Shown here: in pieces, positions 1 through 11,694 of the stretch
How the letters are laid out: every line of letters starts with the position of its first letter
Position numbering within the stretch: the stretch's first letter is position 1
Assembly (NCBI GenBank): GCA_001600455.1
Contig: BCKC01000008.1
Coordinates: 1,399,345-1,463,344, forward strand
DNA length: 64,000 bases
Direction: 5' to 3'
From: Endocalyx cinctus
Taxonomy: Eukaryota > Ascomycota > Sordariomycetes > Amphisphaeriales > Apiosporaceae
Translations under genes and position numbers: made by a program
Notes under the pieces: generated by a model
Told to the model about the DNA's origin: nothing
Databases searched by the model: none
The model's input: only the letters and a program-made list of their open reading frames with translations

Positions 1-3000
1 GCCATTTTCCCCTTTTGTTGGGAATCATGCAGGTCTGCCTTCTGATTTAGGGTAGTATGGAAGCATCTGTATCAAATATCCATCGGATCTTATGTTTCAT
101 TTTCATCTACACTGCCTTTTTTTTTTTTTTGTCGAGTCCCTTTTTTTTTTTTGTCATATTNTTTNTTTTCCCTTTCCCGCTCTATCTCCCTCGATACTCG
201 CCTTTCGCTCAGTATCTTTTTTCCGCACCCAAAGCTCCAAACATTGTTTCCTCATCTTCTGTGTCGTTGTCTGTCGTATCTAGCGGTTGAAGTCTGGCAG
301 CTTGGCATTTTATGCAGCTTGGTTTCTTTTTGCCAGCTATCTCCCGGTCAAACAGTTTGACATCCACCCCATTCCAAGGCAGAAAAAAAGGTCAGTAATG
401 ATGCGCCCAATCATCGGCCGGGTCAAAAAATCAATAAGAGAAAATTCATAGCATTCACCTTCGACTCAAGAGAAGGTCATTCTTTCTCAGGCCGCATGCA
501 TAGTCCAAGTTGGGTCTGTTTCGTCTCCATTACCTGGGGGGTTCTATAGCAAAGGACTCCAATTTCCATTCCAAATGATTGGTTTGCACGTATGATAATG
601 TATATTTGTCCTACAAAGTAATTTTTACTTGCATCCTATTTCCTTCAACTCTCCAAGTACCCGAGGCATGGTGGAATAGCTTCAAGACTTCAACCTAAAA
701 TTTTAAGATTGGATCGACTGAATCTATATTATCATTTCCACGGCGTTTCAAATACGTCGATGAAATAAATTTACGGTGATTATGCCCAGGCAGTATCAAT
801 GATGAATCAGTACCCATTACTGAAAGGGCAGATCGAGTAATTATAAGAGAATAGGGGCATGTTAGAGTATAGGCCAGCGCAGTTATGTGGACGGAGCTTA
901 GTAGTAAAATAGGGGTATAGTTTAAGAGTCGAATAATTATTACATTAATTCTTAACTTTCTATTCTAGCTATTCGGGGCGGGAGCTCTCCCTTATATGTA
1001 CGTATGCTGCCGGGGCTAACCTCCGGGTAGCCGTAGACACGCACCGTAGTCCCCGTGATAATTACCTAGGTAAGGCCCTAACATTAAGCTCTAAGTGAAT
1101 TGATATCTTACGCTTCAGTTTGCTGATGAGAACACTAAATATAATATTACGTAATTAATTATTAACGCATCGTAAAATTTTCTTATAACGTTCTTGCATG
1201 TTCTCATAAATGACCTTATTTATGAAGCTTCCTCGAGAAAGGCTCAACGTAATAAATCATCAGTCAGATATTATGGCATGAGTCACCTAGAGTAAACCAT
1301 GTATATCGAAGTCCCATTCCTAATCTAACTTCCCACCTAGTTACTTTTCTTGATTCACGTAATAATACGTGATTACTTATTACTGGTATTGTTTTGAAAT
1401 GGTGGCCAGGAGGACACCCAGAACATAGATACCAACCATCAAAAGATTAAGACGACCCAAACAATAAGCCGGACTATCAATGCACTACAAAGAACTCTGC
1501 ACAGACAAGTGGCATACACATATAGGCGACACTTGTAGAAGTGAGCTATTTCCCCCTATTTTATCACCTATTTAAAGGTTATCCATAAAATCATTGGGAA
1601 GTCAATAAAGCAGTTAGAAACAAATCTCATGGAGGAGAAAAGACAATAAATATTAGCAAAGACAAATTATATGGTTATTTGAAAATAGGATAACATCACA
1701 GAGGTCGACTTAATGTAGTATCGACAAGTCGTCAACGAAGTGCTCCTGACACTGCAAAACGTCACTAATAGCCAAAAGGTGAAGATAAATTGGAGAAACC
1801 CCGTAACTCCGCATGATACCCTGTTTCATGATCTCTACGCCGACATCTACATACAATTCACTGAGGGGGATTAAGTGACTAGAAGAGTATGACGTTGGTG
1901 ATGATAAACTGTCCAGCGAATAGGTTTTACAGCCCTTATCAAATGTCCGGGCAAGAGGTTTCGTTGGAATATAAATACAACGTGAAGAAGCCGTTTCGGA
2001 ACTTGAATCGTCAAGTTGTTACTTTTTTCCAATTATTCGAATATTTATTAGAATATAATATTACTTATCGACAACGAGGTTGTTTGGACCGGGCATATCA
2101 CCTTCAAGAGGACAGCCCGAAGGTAATAAAGGCGGGCGGTTACCCGCAACTTTGGAACTCTAGCCCTCCGGACATCTTCTGGGCTCTGGAGATGATGTCA
2201 AAATATTGGACACAAGAATAAAGACACGATTCCTTATCCGTCTTAGGAGAGATATTTCCTTTTACGGTATGAAGTACCAATCTCGAGCATAGGCGACTAG
2301 TCTATCGCCAGAAGATGGGACACATCGAGGAATTTAGGTGAAGAGATATCCCTTAGTTAAATGTTATTATTCAGGATTTAATACTGGGGAGCATTAACTA
2401 GTCAAGGGGGCGTGATAACCAAATCTAGTCAGGAGCAGCTTGTAGGTAGTGTAAGGAGCCAAACAAGTGGTCACTTATAATAATATTGAATAAGGAACTT
2501 TTAATGGTCAAGAGAGAATAGGAAGTAATACTTCACGCAGTCACCTTAATAGTACGAACATATTATAATCCAGGTTGTTTTACATATTATTTACTTAGAA
2601 CTATCTTTTTATACATGAGTGTAGGCCACCCCTCCCATGATATGACCGATCAAGGCGGATGATAATTGCGAGATGGGGACTTAACACCAACTACTCTTTA
2701 AGAATAAACGAAGTGATGTGTATATACTCAAGTTTTTTATATAAATGGCGCCGTCTTCTTTTCTGAAAGGAGGAATATATTGAACAAGGACGAGAACACC
2801 GCTGTGCGGAACAACATTATTCCAGCTAGATGGAGGCCAGGTGTAAGGGGTAAGTCATTCGACAGAAATGGATCGTGCTCTTAGGGTAAGGACCGAATTT
2901 TATATGTAAATCACATTAGAAAAGATGGCCTTCCGGCCGAGAAGAAAACTTCACAATATCGTTCAAACTTTTTTTTTTCTGGAAAAACAACCAGTTTTTA

Positions 3001-6000
3001 TGCGTACAATGGGGGCGATGGTTTGATCACGAAGACCGGAGTCGGAAACCGTCTACACTTTATATGAAAGAGGCGGTCCTCCAGGACAATTTTCGGCACC
3101 ATCCCTCCTGTACGAGCCATCGGTTCGGGGACACCCTAGCCGCCCCTGACTCGATATATGTTACTCGAGCTTGACACATTGTGATTTATATACTTGTCGA
3201 AATGTTTCCAGTTACCTTATAACCACTCTAACTTAGTTTATTTTTATTAACACGTATTTATAATTAAACATATCAGAGGCTAAGTTATATATAGTATTAA
3301 TGTTAGTTCTAGTAATTAGAAGGTAGTTACGAAGATAATATACTGAACAGATTTAGTAATGTAAGTAGGGACCAATTTGGAAAAGCGAGGTAGAAGCTGC
3401 AAATACCAATTGTTTTGACACTATCTATTTATTACTTCTTTCTCAAGTACTAGTTTATAATTAGTTGTCAAACCATGCCTATAACCACTTCATTCCACCC
3501 TCCAGATGGCGAACCATCTTCGTTACTCTGGAAAGAATATCTAATAATTGTGCCTGTTTGAGTCTTAGCTTCTGTTAGTGGTTCCTCCTCCCTTTTCATT
3601 TTTCGAAGCGGCCCTAAATTCCACCCAGAAGATGTCTCGCTGCAATGGCTTACATATACACGGTTGGAGCCGGTCCGCTTGCTAAGGGCTTACCCATAAT
3701 CTTATAAGTGCATGCGTGGTGTATGTAGAGACATGGATACCCACCCTTATGAGTTCTCTCATGAGGTTGAACAAGTAATTAGAAGCCGGGTGAATGTATA
3801 CCGTTCACCTAAAGACTTCCAATCTGAACGGAATGTATATAAATATATATCTAAATAGCCATGAGATTCTCTACGTTTTCTATCCCCCATACTAGGGAAC
3901 AAATTGATGAGCCTACTTCCGAACTGAGATTTTTTGAATGAAGATGAGCACTGCTCAGCTTAGCGCTGATCTTAAGAAAGCTTGACGTTGTATATGTACA
4001 TTCACATGATATGCCATCTCCGTATAAGGAATCAGACATCTTGCAGTAGTATATGTCCCAATGATCTAGATGATTTCCTCATAAGAGTTGGGAGATTTAA
4101 AATCCGAGGGTATTCTGACTAAGTGGATAGCAACACATGCTAGAGATGCATGCTCATCAATCAGCCCACTGCAGTAGACTATAAATTCCTTTCTATTTCC
4201 GTACCGTGGAACGGTTCACTACCGTGTAGATCCAACCTTTGATAATGTTGTAGCTCTCTGTTTTATCTTGCGCAGATATTTATAGCCACCCCCCGATCAA
4301 CAGCGAACTCCAGTACTTACTTGTTAGCGTCTTTCGATGCGTCCACAAAGTAATGTACATACGCAATAAAGACACGCGAGCACTTTCCTATATCTAATTA
4401 TGTGAAGTACCTAGTAGAACACCAATCAGTATCTCGACTAGGTGTAGTAGTATTAGATAATACGTCAAACCTTATTTTAAGAGCTATTCACAGTTCTTAT
4501 TTATTACTACGACTAATATGAATTGTTACCTGGTCGGAAACGTTATTGGGGATCTGTCTTTATAAACGGCATGTTGGGCGGACCTGGCTGCAATAAAAGA
4601 TATTCTATAATTATCTCCCACAGATACATATACATAACTTGCAGCGCATCACAGCTAGCCACTAGTGTCCGGTATTACGCGGAGTTTAGTGAATGAGAAG
4701 ATGAGTTTACCAAAACAGGATAGCTACGCCGTATCCGGGTGGTATACGGAGTGCGTAGTACCTTAGTTCCTTAGGTACTTAAGGTACGTATTTGATAAGG
4801 ATATGGCCCTATCGCCGTTTAGGTATGATTCGAGGTGAAAAAGGTGAGTAAACAACCATCACGATATATATATCGTACGCACTTATCTTACTACGTGTAT
4901 TTACACTAAATAAGTACGCTTATACTATGTAAGTTTTGCCCGATCATCCGTATACGCATTATCAATTTCTGCCCTGCCATTTTGTCTTTTGGTGGATAAC
5001 AGGTAGACTGAAAGATTGTCTGATCATGTCAAAATCAGATGACAATAGTGGCCTGAACTTCTGAAGCGCTTGTAATTGTAGACTTTGGAGTTTCCCCCCC
5101 CCCTCATTTTTGATTCTCTATACCTGTTGATTATTAGTAGCTAGCTGGAGTATAAGCCACACCAGCCACATCACCAGCCACAGGCTGGTGTATGTGGCCA
5201 GTGCGGAGCTGGCCTGTACGCCAGCTCACTTACACTCGAAATAATTCTGACTAGCAGAATTATTTCACAACATCAACAACAATAATAACTTCATTTTTCA
5301 GAACAGTAAAATCTTACGATTTTAACCCAACAATACCACTCCAAATATTCATGTAGGTTTCAATTTGACCATTATTTCCGTGTCCGAAATAGGGAATAAA
5401 GAAAAAGAGGTATCTACTCTGTATTTCTGTTATCGATACGTTCCTCTTTTCTCGAGACGGTCTTAGCCACAAAGTTCAAAGACAACGCCGGTGACGACGC
5501 TAATCCTATTTGGCTTTAGGATCACCTACGGCAAAACCTGTAACCGTCACCGAGACCGTTGCACAACAGCGTACGGACTAATTACTGCGTCCTTTTTTCG
5601 GTCTTTCCGAATTTCTCCCCTCCCTCGTGCTGTGATAGCTGGGGTTTTTTTTTAAGTACGTATCGAATGCCAATTGATAAGAGGTATTACTCCGAAGGTT
5701 CGATTCCTAATAGTATTAAGTGATCTTCCTTTGTCTTTATGTGGTAGCTCAGTGGTGCATTTGCAGCGTAGCCTATAGCGGTGGGACCGCTGTAAGTATT
5801 TACTAAGTTGACGGCAACTCAACTTACCTTGACTGTCTAGATTCTATCGTCAATTAAACCCAGATCTAATAATACCTTTTTCTCTCCATGAATTGTGTTT
5901 GAATGACAAAAAATACCATGTCTCTTCTCTTATCTAGAATCGTCATTTCGTTATCAAAGCCTAAGATTATAAATATACTAGAGCGTGCCTTACTACGTAT

Positions 6001-7068
6001 GTAATTTTGATAAATATCCGGGGCCTACGGGGCCATACTCCACTCCGTAGCTTGTCAAGATAAGGGAAAGCCTTTCTAGATCTGCGTCTGGTGCGGCTCA
6101 GGTACGCCAGAACTCTTGGCCAACGGGCTAGGTCAACAAGAGTAAACTTTATTGTAACTTGACTTCGTTTTAGTGCAAAACGAATGGGATCAGACAGGAA
6201 GATGTAATGCAGATATAATAGATTCGGCGCATCATAAGAAACATCAATCTGATCTACTATATGGGTGTATGTACGAATGCGCATGCATGTTTACCTAGTA
6301 TAACTTAGGTAACCGAGAAGAAGCAACTCTCCGGGGCTTTCGTATAGGCATTATCGTCCCGAGTCTTACCCCATAAACCCTACAGTAAGTCTGATTGGCG
6401 AATTGGGCCAAAAGCTATCAGCAAGATGAAGTAATTCTTTTGCGTTTTCGAATGCTGCGTGTCTCATTAATACGGGTCAACACCAACACGATAAGCTTTT
6501 TCGAGATACATACGTAAACTAGAGTTTAAACCCCTGCGAGAGTAGTGGGAGTAGATCCGCACATCATTTTCTATCGAATACCTATCCCTGCTTGCAGTTA
6601 CAATAGTTATTACATAGTACATAGTACATAGTACGTATATGTAGTATACATAGTTTATCTCAAGAGAGGAGATATAACGGAAATATCCTTTCGTTATTTC
6701 GCCCATTGTCTTTTCTGGTTTTTATTCATTTTCTCCATTGCTATTTATTTCCATTCTTCCCCGCGGGAAACTCTTGGCGACGTAGACCATCAAAGCAAGA
6801 AGACCGTTGTTATCAGGAAGTCCTTTTTAGCGTAACGACACTAGAGTGCTTATCTATTGCCACGGAATCACGCGATACGTCACCGTATAGAGCCCCGAGT
6901 AAACTAAATGCTACTCCGCTATGCGACATATTAACGGAAGCATATGAAAATCTTGGAACTACGTACTCTACGTAATTGAAAGAATATCATTATCCTTATC
7001 CTTTTATTCTTATTTTCTTTTCTTTTCTTATTTTGCGTCGTCTTGCGTCCTAAAATCTTTTCGCATCA
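1..7068. other. AT-rich, gene-poor flank
   Basis: About 7 kb in which I find no supportable gene. The first 350 bases are pyrimidine-rich and contain two unresolved bases (161 and 165). The rest is AT-rich with scattered short open frames, the longest 110 codons at 1889-2221, none with a recognisable domain, signal peptide or splice-consistent extension. A solo LTR at 5125-5332 is the only element I can define. The sequence does not look like an obviously decayed transposon, because I see no remnant of reverse transcriptase or transposase motifs in any frame. Confidence 0.6.
5125..5332 (-). mobile_element. Solo LTR of a retrotransposon (copia-like ends), copy 1
   Basis: The 208-bp element reads on the minus strand from TGTTGGG to CAACA, the terminal pattern usual for Ty1/copia LTRs. 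It is flanked by a perfect 5-bp target-site duplication, ATACC at 5120-5124 and 5333-5337. No internal retrotransposon sequence adjoins it, so it is a solo LTR left by LTR-LTR recombination. The reverse complement reads the same as the copy at 57887-58094. It contains an 11-bp inverted repeat around 5235-5261 (AATAATTCTG either side of a 5-nt loop) and GC-rich nested palindromes near 5160-5215. Assignment to copia rather than gypsy rests only on the termini. Confidence 0.88.
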
Positions 7069-9526
7069 ATGTCCGCGTCAGAAGATCGGAGGGCCAGTGC
7101 CACGGCCCCGCCGGTCAGCTCAATCCTTCCCAATGGCGACGTTCCCGATCACCTAATGGAGATGCCCTCGGACGAGGCCGCGCTCGCGTCCCTGGGTTAC
7201 AAGCAACAATTCAAGCGTGAATTCAACGCCTGGACCACTTTCGCCGTCAGTTTCGCCGTCATGGGTCTCCTTCCGAGTATTGCGACGACCATGTGGTATG
7301 GCGTGGGTTATGGTTAGTGAAACGTACCCTTCATTCCACCGTCGACACGGAAAAACTCCGCGATCGTCTCCTATTGGTTGAGCCAGCAGTCAAATCGAAT
7401 GTACTTGCTGGAGATGGCGGGAAAAGTTGCGAAACGCGCATAGATGGATAAGCGGGCTAACTTTTGGACTCTTCTCATAGCTGGACCGGCGGCAAATACC
7501 TGGGGATGGCTAGTCTCTGCTTTCTTCGTAACATGCGTACGTATTTGGAAGTCCGATATCCGCTCAGGGTATCGGAGGACGAAAGTTTTGCACTGACCGT
7601 CACTCGCAGGTTGCCTTATCGATGGCCGAATTGGCAAGCAGTATGCCAACTTCGGGCGGACTTTACTACGCGGCGGCGGTTCTGGCTGGACCAAAATACG
7701 GCCCCTTTGCCGCTTGGGTTACGGGATGGAGTAACTGGTTCGTGCAAGTGACCGGTGCACCAAGCGTGGATTACGGTGTTGGTAAGATGAATTGACATCC
7801 CCCTTTCCACCTCAAGGCGATTTTCGTTGCCGAGTAACATAAATAATCGGGAAATTGACATCCATGTGTTTTGTAGCTTCGATGATTCTCGCCACGGCAT
7901 CCATCGTAAACCCCGACTACACCCCCCAGAATTATCAGACTTTCCTCTTAACGGTATTCCTGATGATGGTACATGCGTGCATCAGCAGTATGCCGACTCT
8001 TTGGATTGCCAACTTTAACTCCATTGGAACATCATTCAGGTTCGTATATAGCTCTTCTTAGGGCTGAGACTGTGGTTAGAGTTAGCGTTAACATAACTTC
8101 TAGTACGAAACATTGCCCTTCCTCCACTCCCCATCTACTGCCTCGCCATGGCCGAAGACTCGAAGAGTAAGTCCTTTAGGGTTTAGATACGAGACTGACG
8201 TATATCAGATATTCTCTTCTTGGCTATTACGATCATTATCATCCCCACCGCCGCATTTTCGGATCCGAATAAGTTCCAGTCCAACGAGTGGGCCTGGAGC
8301 ATCCAGAATTTCACCGACTGGCCCGATGGTATCGCCATTTTGATGAGTTGGTTGTCGATCATTTGGACGTTATCAGGATTCGACTCGTCCTACCACTTAG
8401 CGGAGGAGTGCTCCAACGCCTCGATAGCAACGCCGCGCTCTATCGTGATGACTTCCGTCTCTGGCTCAATTTTAGGCTTCATCTTAAACGCGTTGATCGC
8501 GTATACTATCAAAGACGTTGGGGCGATTATCGATACCGACCTCGTGCGTGATTTCGTTCCCCCACACAAAAGTTTCAAAATCTAACAATGTACCGGAAAA
8601 TTTAGGGTCAACCGTGGGCAGCCTATCTCGTCCAGATCCTGCCTCAGAAGATCGCTCTCTTCGTGCTCGGCATGACCATCATCTGCGGATTTTCCATGGG
8701 TCAGGGGTGCATGGTGGCGGCCTCGCGAGTCTGCTTCGCGTACGCGCGAGACGACTGCTTCGGCGCGATGAGCCGGCCGCTCAAGGTCGTCAACAAGTAC
8801 ACGCTGACGCCGGTGAACGCGGTCTGGTTCAACACCGCGATCGGCACGCTCCTGCTGCTGCTCATCTTCGGCGGCACCGCAATCGACGCCATTTTTAGTA
8901 TCGGCGCCATCGCCGCTTTCGTGGCCTTCACGACCCCGATCTTCATCAAGGTCGTCTTCGCCCGGAACCGGTTCCGACGCGGCCCCTGGCACCTCGGCGC
9001 CTTCAGCTTGCCGTGCGGCATCATCGCCGTCATGTTCGTCGTCACCATCATACCTATCCTCTGCTTCCCGCAGAACAACGGCGCCAACCTGACGCCCGAC
9101 CTGATGAACTGGACCTGTCTGGTTTATGTGAGCCTCCTCCCTCTCCCTGTTTCGTTTATTTTCCCCGATAGCCTCCTTAAAAAGAACGGGCTACTTCGGG
9201 GACGGATATTATCTAAGCAGCTTGCTAACGTGAACTGTAGGGCGCGCCCATGACGTTCGTTATTATTTGGTACCTTGTCTCGGCCCATAAGTGGTTCAAG
9301 GGCCCTAAGATCGACATTGAGGTATGTTTTAGTGTCGTTATTCTTTTTTCAGTCCACGCGCGACAACATGTTCGATGGTAAAGCCGCGAGAGAATACAGC
9401 TAACAGTTGTTGAAAAAGCATCACATGATTTACGATTATGGCAAACCGATCGACGGTGTTGAAGCTGCAAGTAGCGGAAAGCTCGACGATACCGATAAGG
9501 GCTCAAAGTCTTCGGCGGAAAAATAA
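7069..9526 (+). CDS. Amino-acid/GABA-type permease (APC superfamily)
   Basis: This is a polytopic plasma-membrane permease of the fungal GABA/choline/amino-acid transporter family, which imports amino acids or related amines by proton symport. Exons read as 7069-7312, 7481-7536, 7610-7781, 7877-8039, about 8104-8166, 8209-8543, 8606-9127, 9241-9321 and 9407-9526. The family is recognised from the TM1 region (AVSFAVMGLLPSIATTMWYG), the stretch GPAANTWGW...MAELASSMPTSGGLYYAAA, the segment SGFDSSYHLAEEC and a hydrophilic C-tail ending SSAEK. All junctions are phase-consistent except those flanking the fifth exon. Exon 4 ends in phase 2, but the hydrophobic reading of exon 5 and the start of exon 6 need phase 1, so that exon is uncertain or the gene carries a one-base disruption there. 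Substrate cannot be told from sequence. Confidence 0.87.
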
Positions 9527-10200
9527 TGAAGAATCAAACAATCATTTAGGGTCGGGTGAAAGGGGATGATTACCATTGATTTATGGCGGCAATTGGAGTA
9601 GATTAGAATGCTTGGGTTTTCTTTGTATATGGAAAGAGATAGAAACGGAGATTGGCCTGTCGAGAGGCTGTTTTGAAAGAGGATTGATTTAAAACTATGA
9701 CTGGCTTACTATTCTTTGTGACGATTTATTTGATTGAAAATCCAGTGTGACGGCACAGGCCAAAACAGAGTAAGCAGGAGATGCGATGTGGTTATTAAAT
9801 TCCTATTTTGTTTATCTATTGAGTTAATAGAGAGGCTTGAGTTTGAGTCCTAGTCATTGTCATTTCTTCAGTATATTGGAGGTAAGTTTTCCGCTTACAA
9901 ATGGCCATATCTGTAACGAATTGAGTCAAAGTAGCGTTTCAACAATCATCTGCATCTACACAGTAGTTAGAGCAGACAGAGGGGCTAAAAAGATTGATTC
10001 AAGAGAAAAAAAAAAAGATGATGTTTTTATTATAATATTGAAATGATCATGCAAATGTTTCCTAATAGTCTCTTCAGGGCTGTACCAGATCTCTTAGGGG
10101 TAGTTGCTCCACTTATCTTTATGGGCCTAGGTTTACTTCTTATATAATAACAAATAAGATATGTGCTTACAATGAATCAGTTGAAAAATTGGTTCACTTA
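9527..10200. other. Intergenic, permease 3' side to tRNA
   Basis: No gene is seen. The stretch is AT-rich, presumably holding the permease 3' UTR and terminator and the 5' flank of the tRNA gene. Confidence 0.6.
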
Positions 10201-10271
10201 GCATTAGTGGTTTAGTGGTAAAATCCATCGTTGCCATCGATGGGCCCCGCGTTCGATTCGCGGCTAATGCA
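10201..10271 (+). tRNA. tRNA-Gly (anticodon GCC)
   Basis: A complete cloverleaf with no intron. The acceptor stem pairs GCATTAG with CTAATGC over 7 bp. The anticodon stem CATCG/CGATG closes the loop TTGCCAT with anticodon GCC, and the T-arm is CCGCG-TTCGATT-CGCGG. The discriminator base is A at 10271. The internal B box GTTCGATTC and an A box in TAGTGGTTTAGTGG are intact. Thymidine runs follow directly as Pol III stop signals. Confidence 0.97.
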
Positions 10272-10274
10272 AGA

Positions 10275-10284
10275 TTTTCTTTTT
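10275..10284 (+). terminator. Pol III terminator of tRNA-Gly
   Basis: Four T at 10275-10278 and five T at 10280-10284 begin four bases after the tRNA, the normal Pol III termination signal. Confidence 0.8.
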
Positions 10285-10617
10285 GATCTTTCTTCATACC
10301 CAAGACCTCTTTCTCCTCTCACTCTTTTTTTTTTTTTTTTTCCCTCAAATGTAACATAGATTACTAGTTAGGAGTAAATAGGGCTTTAATCGTTAACTAT
10401 ATTCTGAGGATCAAACTCTAGTCCTCGCGGTACCACTGTCGTGTACCGATGTAGCCTGAGTCTGCTAAAGCGCCACCTAGAGGTTACTCCGTCCTGAGCG
10501 GAGTATTCGATGACTCGACCCAGCCTTCATGATATAATAGGAAGGGCAAAAACGAAATCTCCCTTCTTCTATATGTACATGTGTCTGCGATCATTCAGAA
10601 GGGTTACCAATTGGCAA

Positions 10618-11216
10618 TCACATCTTCAACCCCTCATCACCACTTCTCGCAAACCTCGTGCCGCGCTCTTTTCCGACCATCGCGTCGGTTACCCCGCTAA
10701 TCTCGTTCTGGCACCACACGTTATAGCCCGACATGTTAGCCAGAGCGAACCCGTACGCCTCCTTGTTTGGCCCGTCATCCCGTCGGCCTACGAGAAATTC
10801 GGGATCGACGCACCCGACCGCGAGCTCGACGTCGTCGCGCGCCTCGTCCCGCCAGTACAGGAAGCTCCCACATGCGACGCAAAACCCGCGCCGAAACCCC
10901 GGCGTCGCCGCGTAGTTTCTAAGGGTATCCGTCGTCGTCAGGTAGCTGAGGTTGGCGACCGGTACGGTGTGCGATACGAAAATTAGGGCCCCGGTACTAC
11001 GCCGGCATTGCGTGCATTGACAGCTACCGCTCTGGAAGACTCCGGTTGTTAGTTGGCGAAAAACTTTTCATCGTGCAAAAGATATGCCATATTGCTTACC
11101 CATTTTAAGAAATCATGATCCTCTGGAAAGTCCACCCGATACCGGATAGAGCCGCAAAGACAACCCCCCGTGATGACCTTGGGTTTGGGAAAATCGCCAA
11201 TCGTCGGACTAGACAT
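10618..11216 (-). CDS. GFA/CENP-V (DUF636) family protein, glutathione-dependent formaldehyde-activating-like
   Basis: A two-exon minus-strand gene, exons 11216-11100 and 11031-10618, 176 aa. Intron 1 starts GTAAGC and ends TTCCAG, phase 0. The fold is a small zinc-binding beta protein, and the ligand set of the family is visible: C19-x-C21 in GGCLCGSIRY, C43/C45-x-x-C48 in SCQCTQCRR and C90-x-x-C93 in GFCVACGSFLYWRDE. The family includes bacterial formaldehyde-activating enzymes, but most fungal members have no proven substrate, so only the fold is claimed. The stop is TGA at 10620-10618. The exon carries no early in-frame ATG and is easily missed, and a spurious plus-strand open frame overlaps it. 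It lies tail-first toward the tRNA and is preceded by the zinc-finger gene on the same strand. Confidence 0.85.
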
Positions 11217-11694
11217 GCTGATAAAGAGTGGCAGTTCGCGATTTGTGAAACGACGAGGAGAATAAATCAGACACTCTCAATCGCATTGGCATATTCCTTT
11301 TCAGAGTATATCACTGTATAGTTTGTCTCCGTTTTGATATACATATGAGCTTGCAGAACCCCCACTACTCGTCAATAGCGCCTTGCGAGACGCACCATGA
11401 CGCAGACCGCATGATTACTTCTTGTATCCCCCACTCCCACAGAGAGGCAAGAAACTGCGAACCAACCTGCTTATTCGTGGCGGGGGGTTGTCTGGTATAA
11501 ATGGATGCGTATTTCTCCCTCAAGTGTTCAAACCTGTTGCCGCAATTTCTTTGTCTCTCCAGACTCGATCGACCTCACTAGTCACCGCCCTCCCCCCAAT
11601 CCTCGGTTTATTCGTGCTCCTGAGCGAAAAAGGAAAGTTTTTAACTTACACTGGCGCCAAAACGTGAAATATGACCACCGAAATACGGTTATAA
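11217..11694. other. Intergenic, promoter side of GFA gene and 3' side of zinc-finger gene
   Basis: A 478-bp spacer with no supported gene. It must contain the GFA promoter and the 3' UTR of the next minus-strand gene. Confidence 0.55.

Noticed and set aside
1889..2221. 110-codon frame in the AT-rich flank
   Set aside because: No recognised domain, no splice-consistent extension, and a length expected by chance in 7 kb.
5738..5805. tRNA-like GTGGTAGCTCAGTGG stretch
   Set aside because: No acceptor or T-stem pairs with it, so it is not a tRNA.
10385..10480. Second tRNA-like sequence near tRNA-Gly (minus strand)
   Set aside because: The B-box match is weak and the T-arm does not close. It may be a SINE relic but is not supportable as a gene.
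10510..10986. 158-codon plus-strand open frame
   Set aside because: It is the complement of the GFA-family second exon. The minus strand carries the zinc-ligand motifs, the plus strand no domain.
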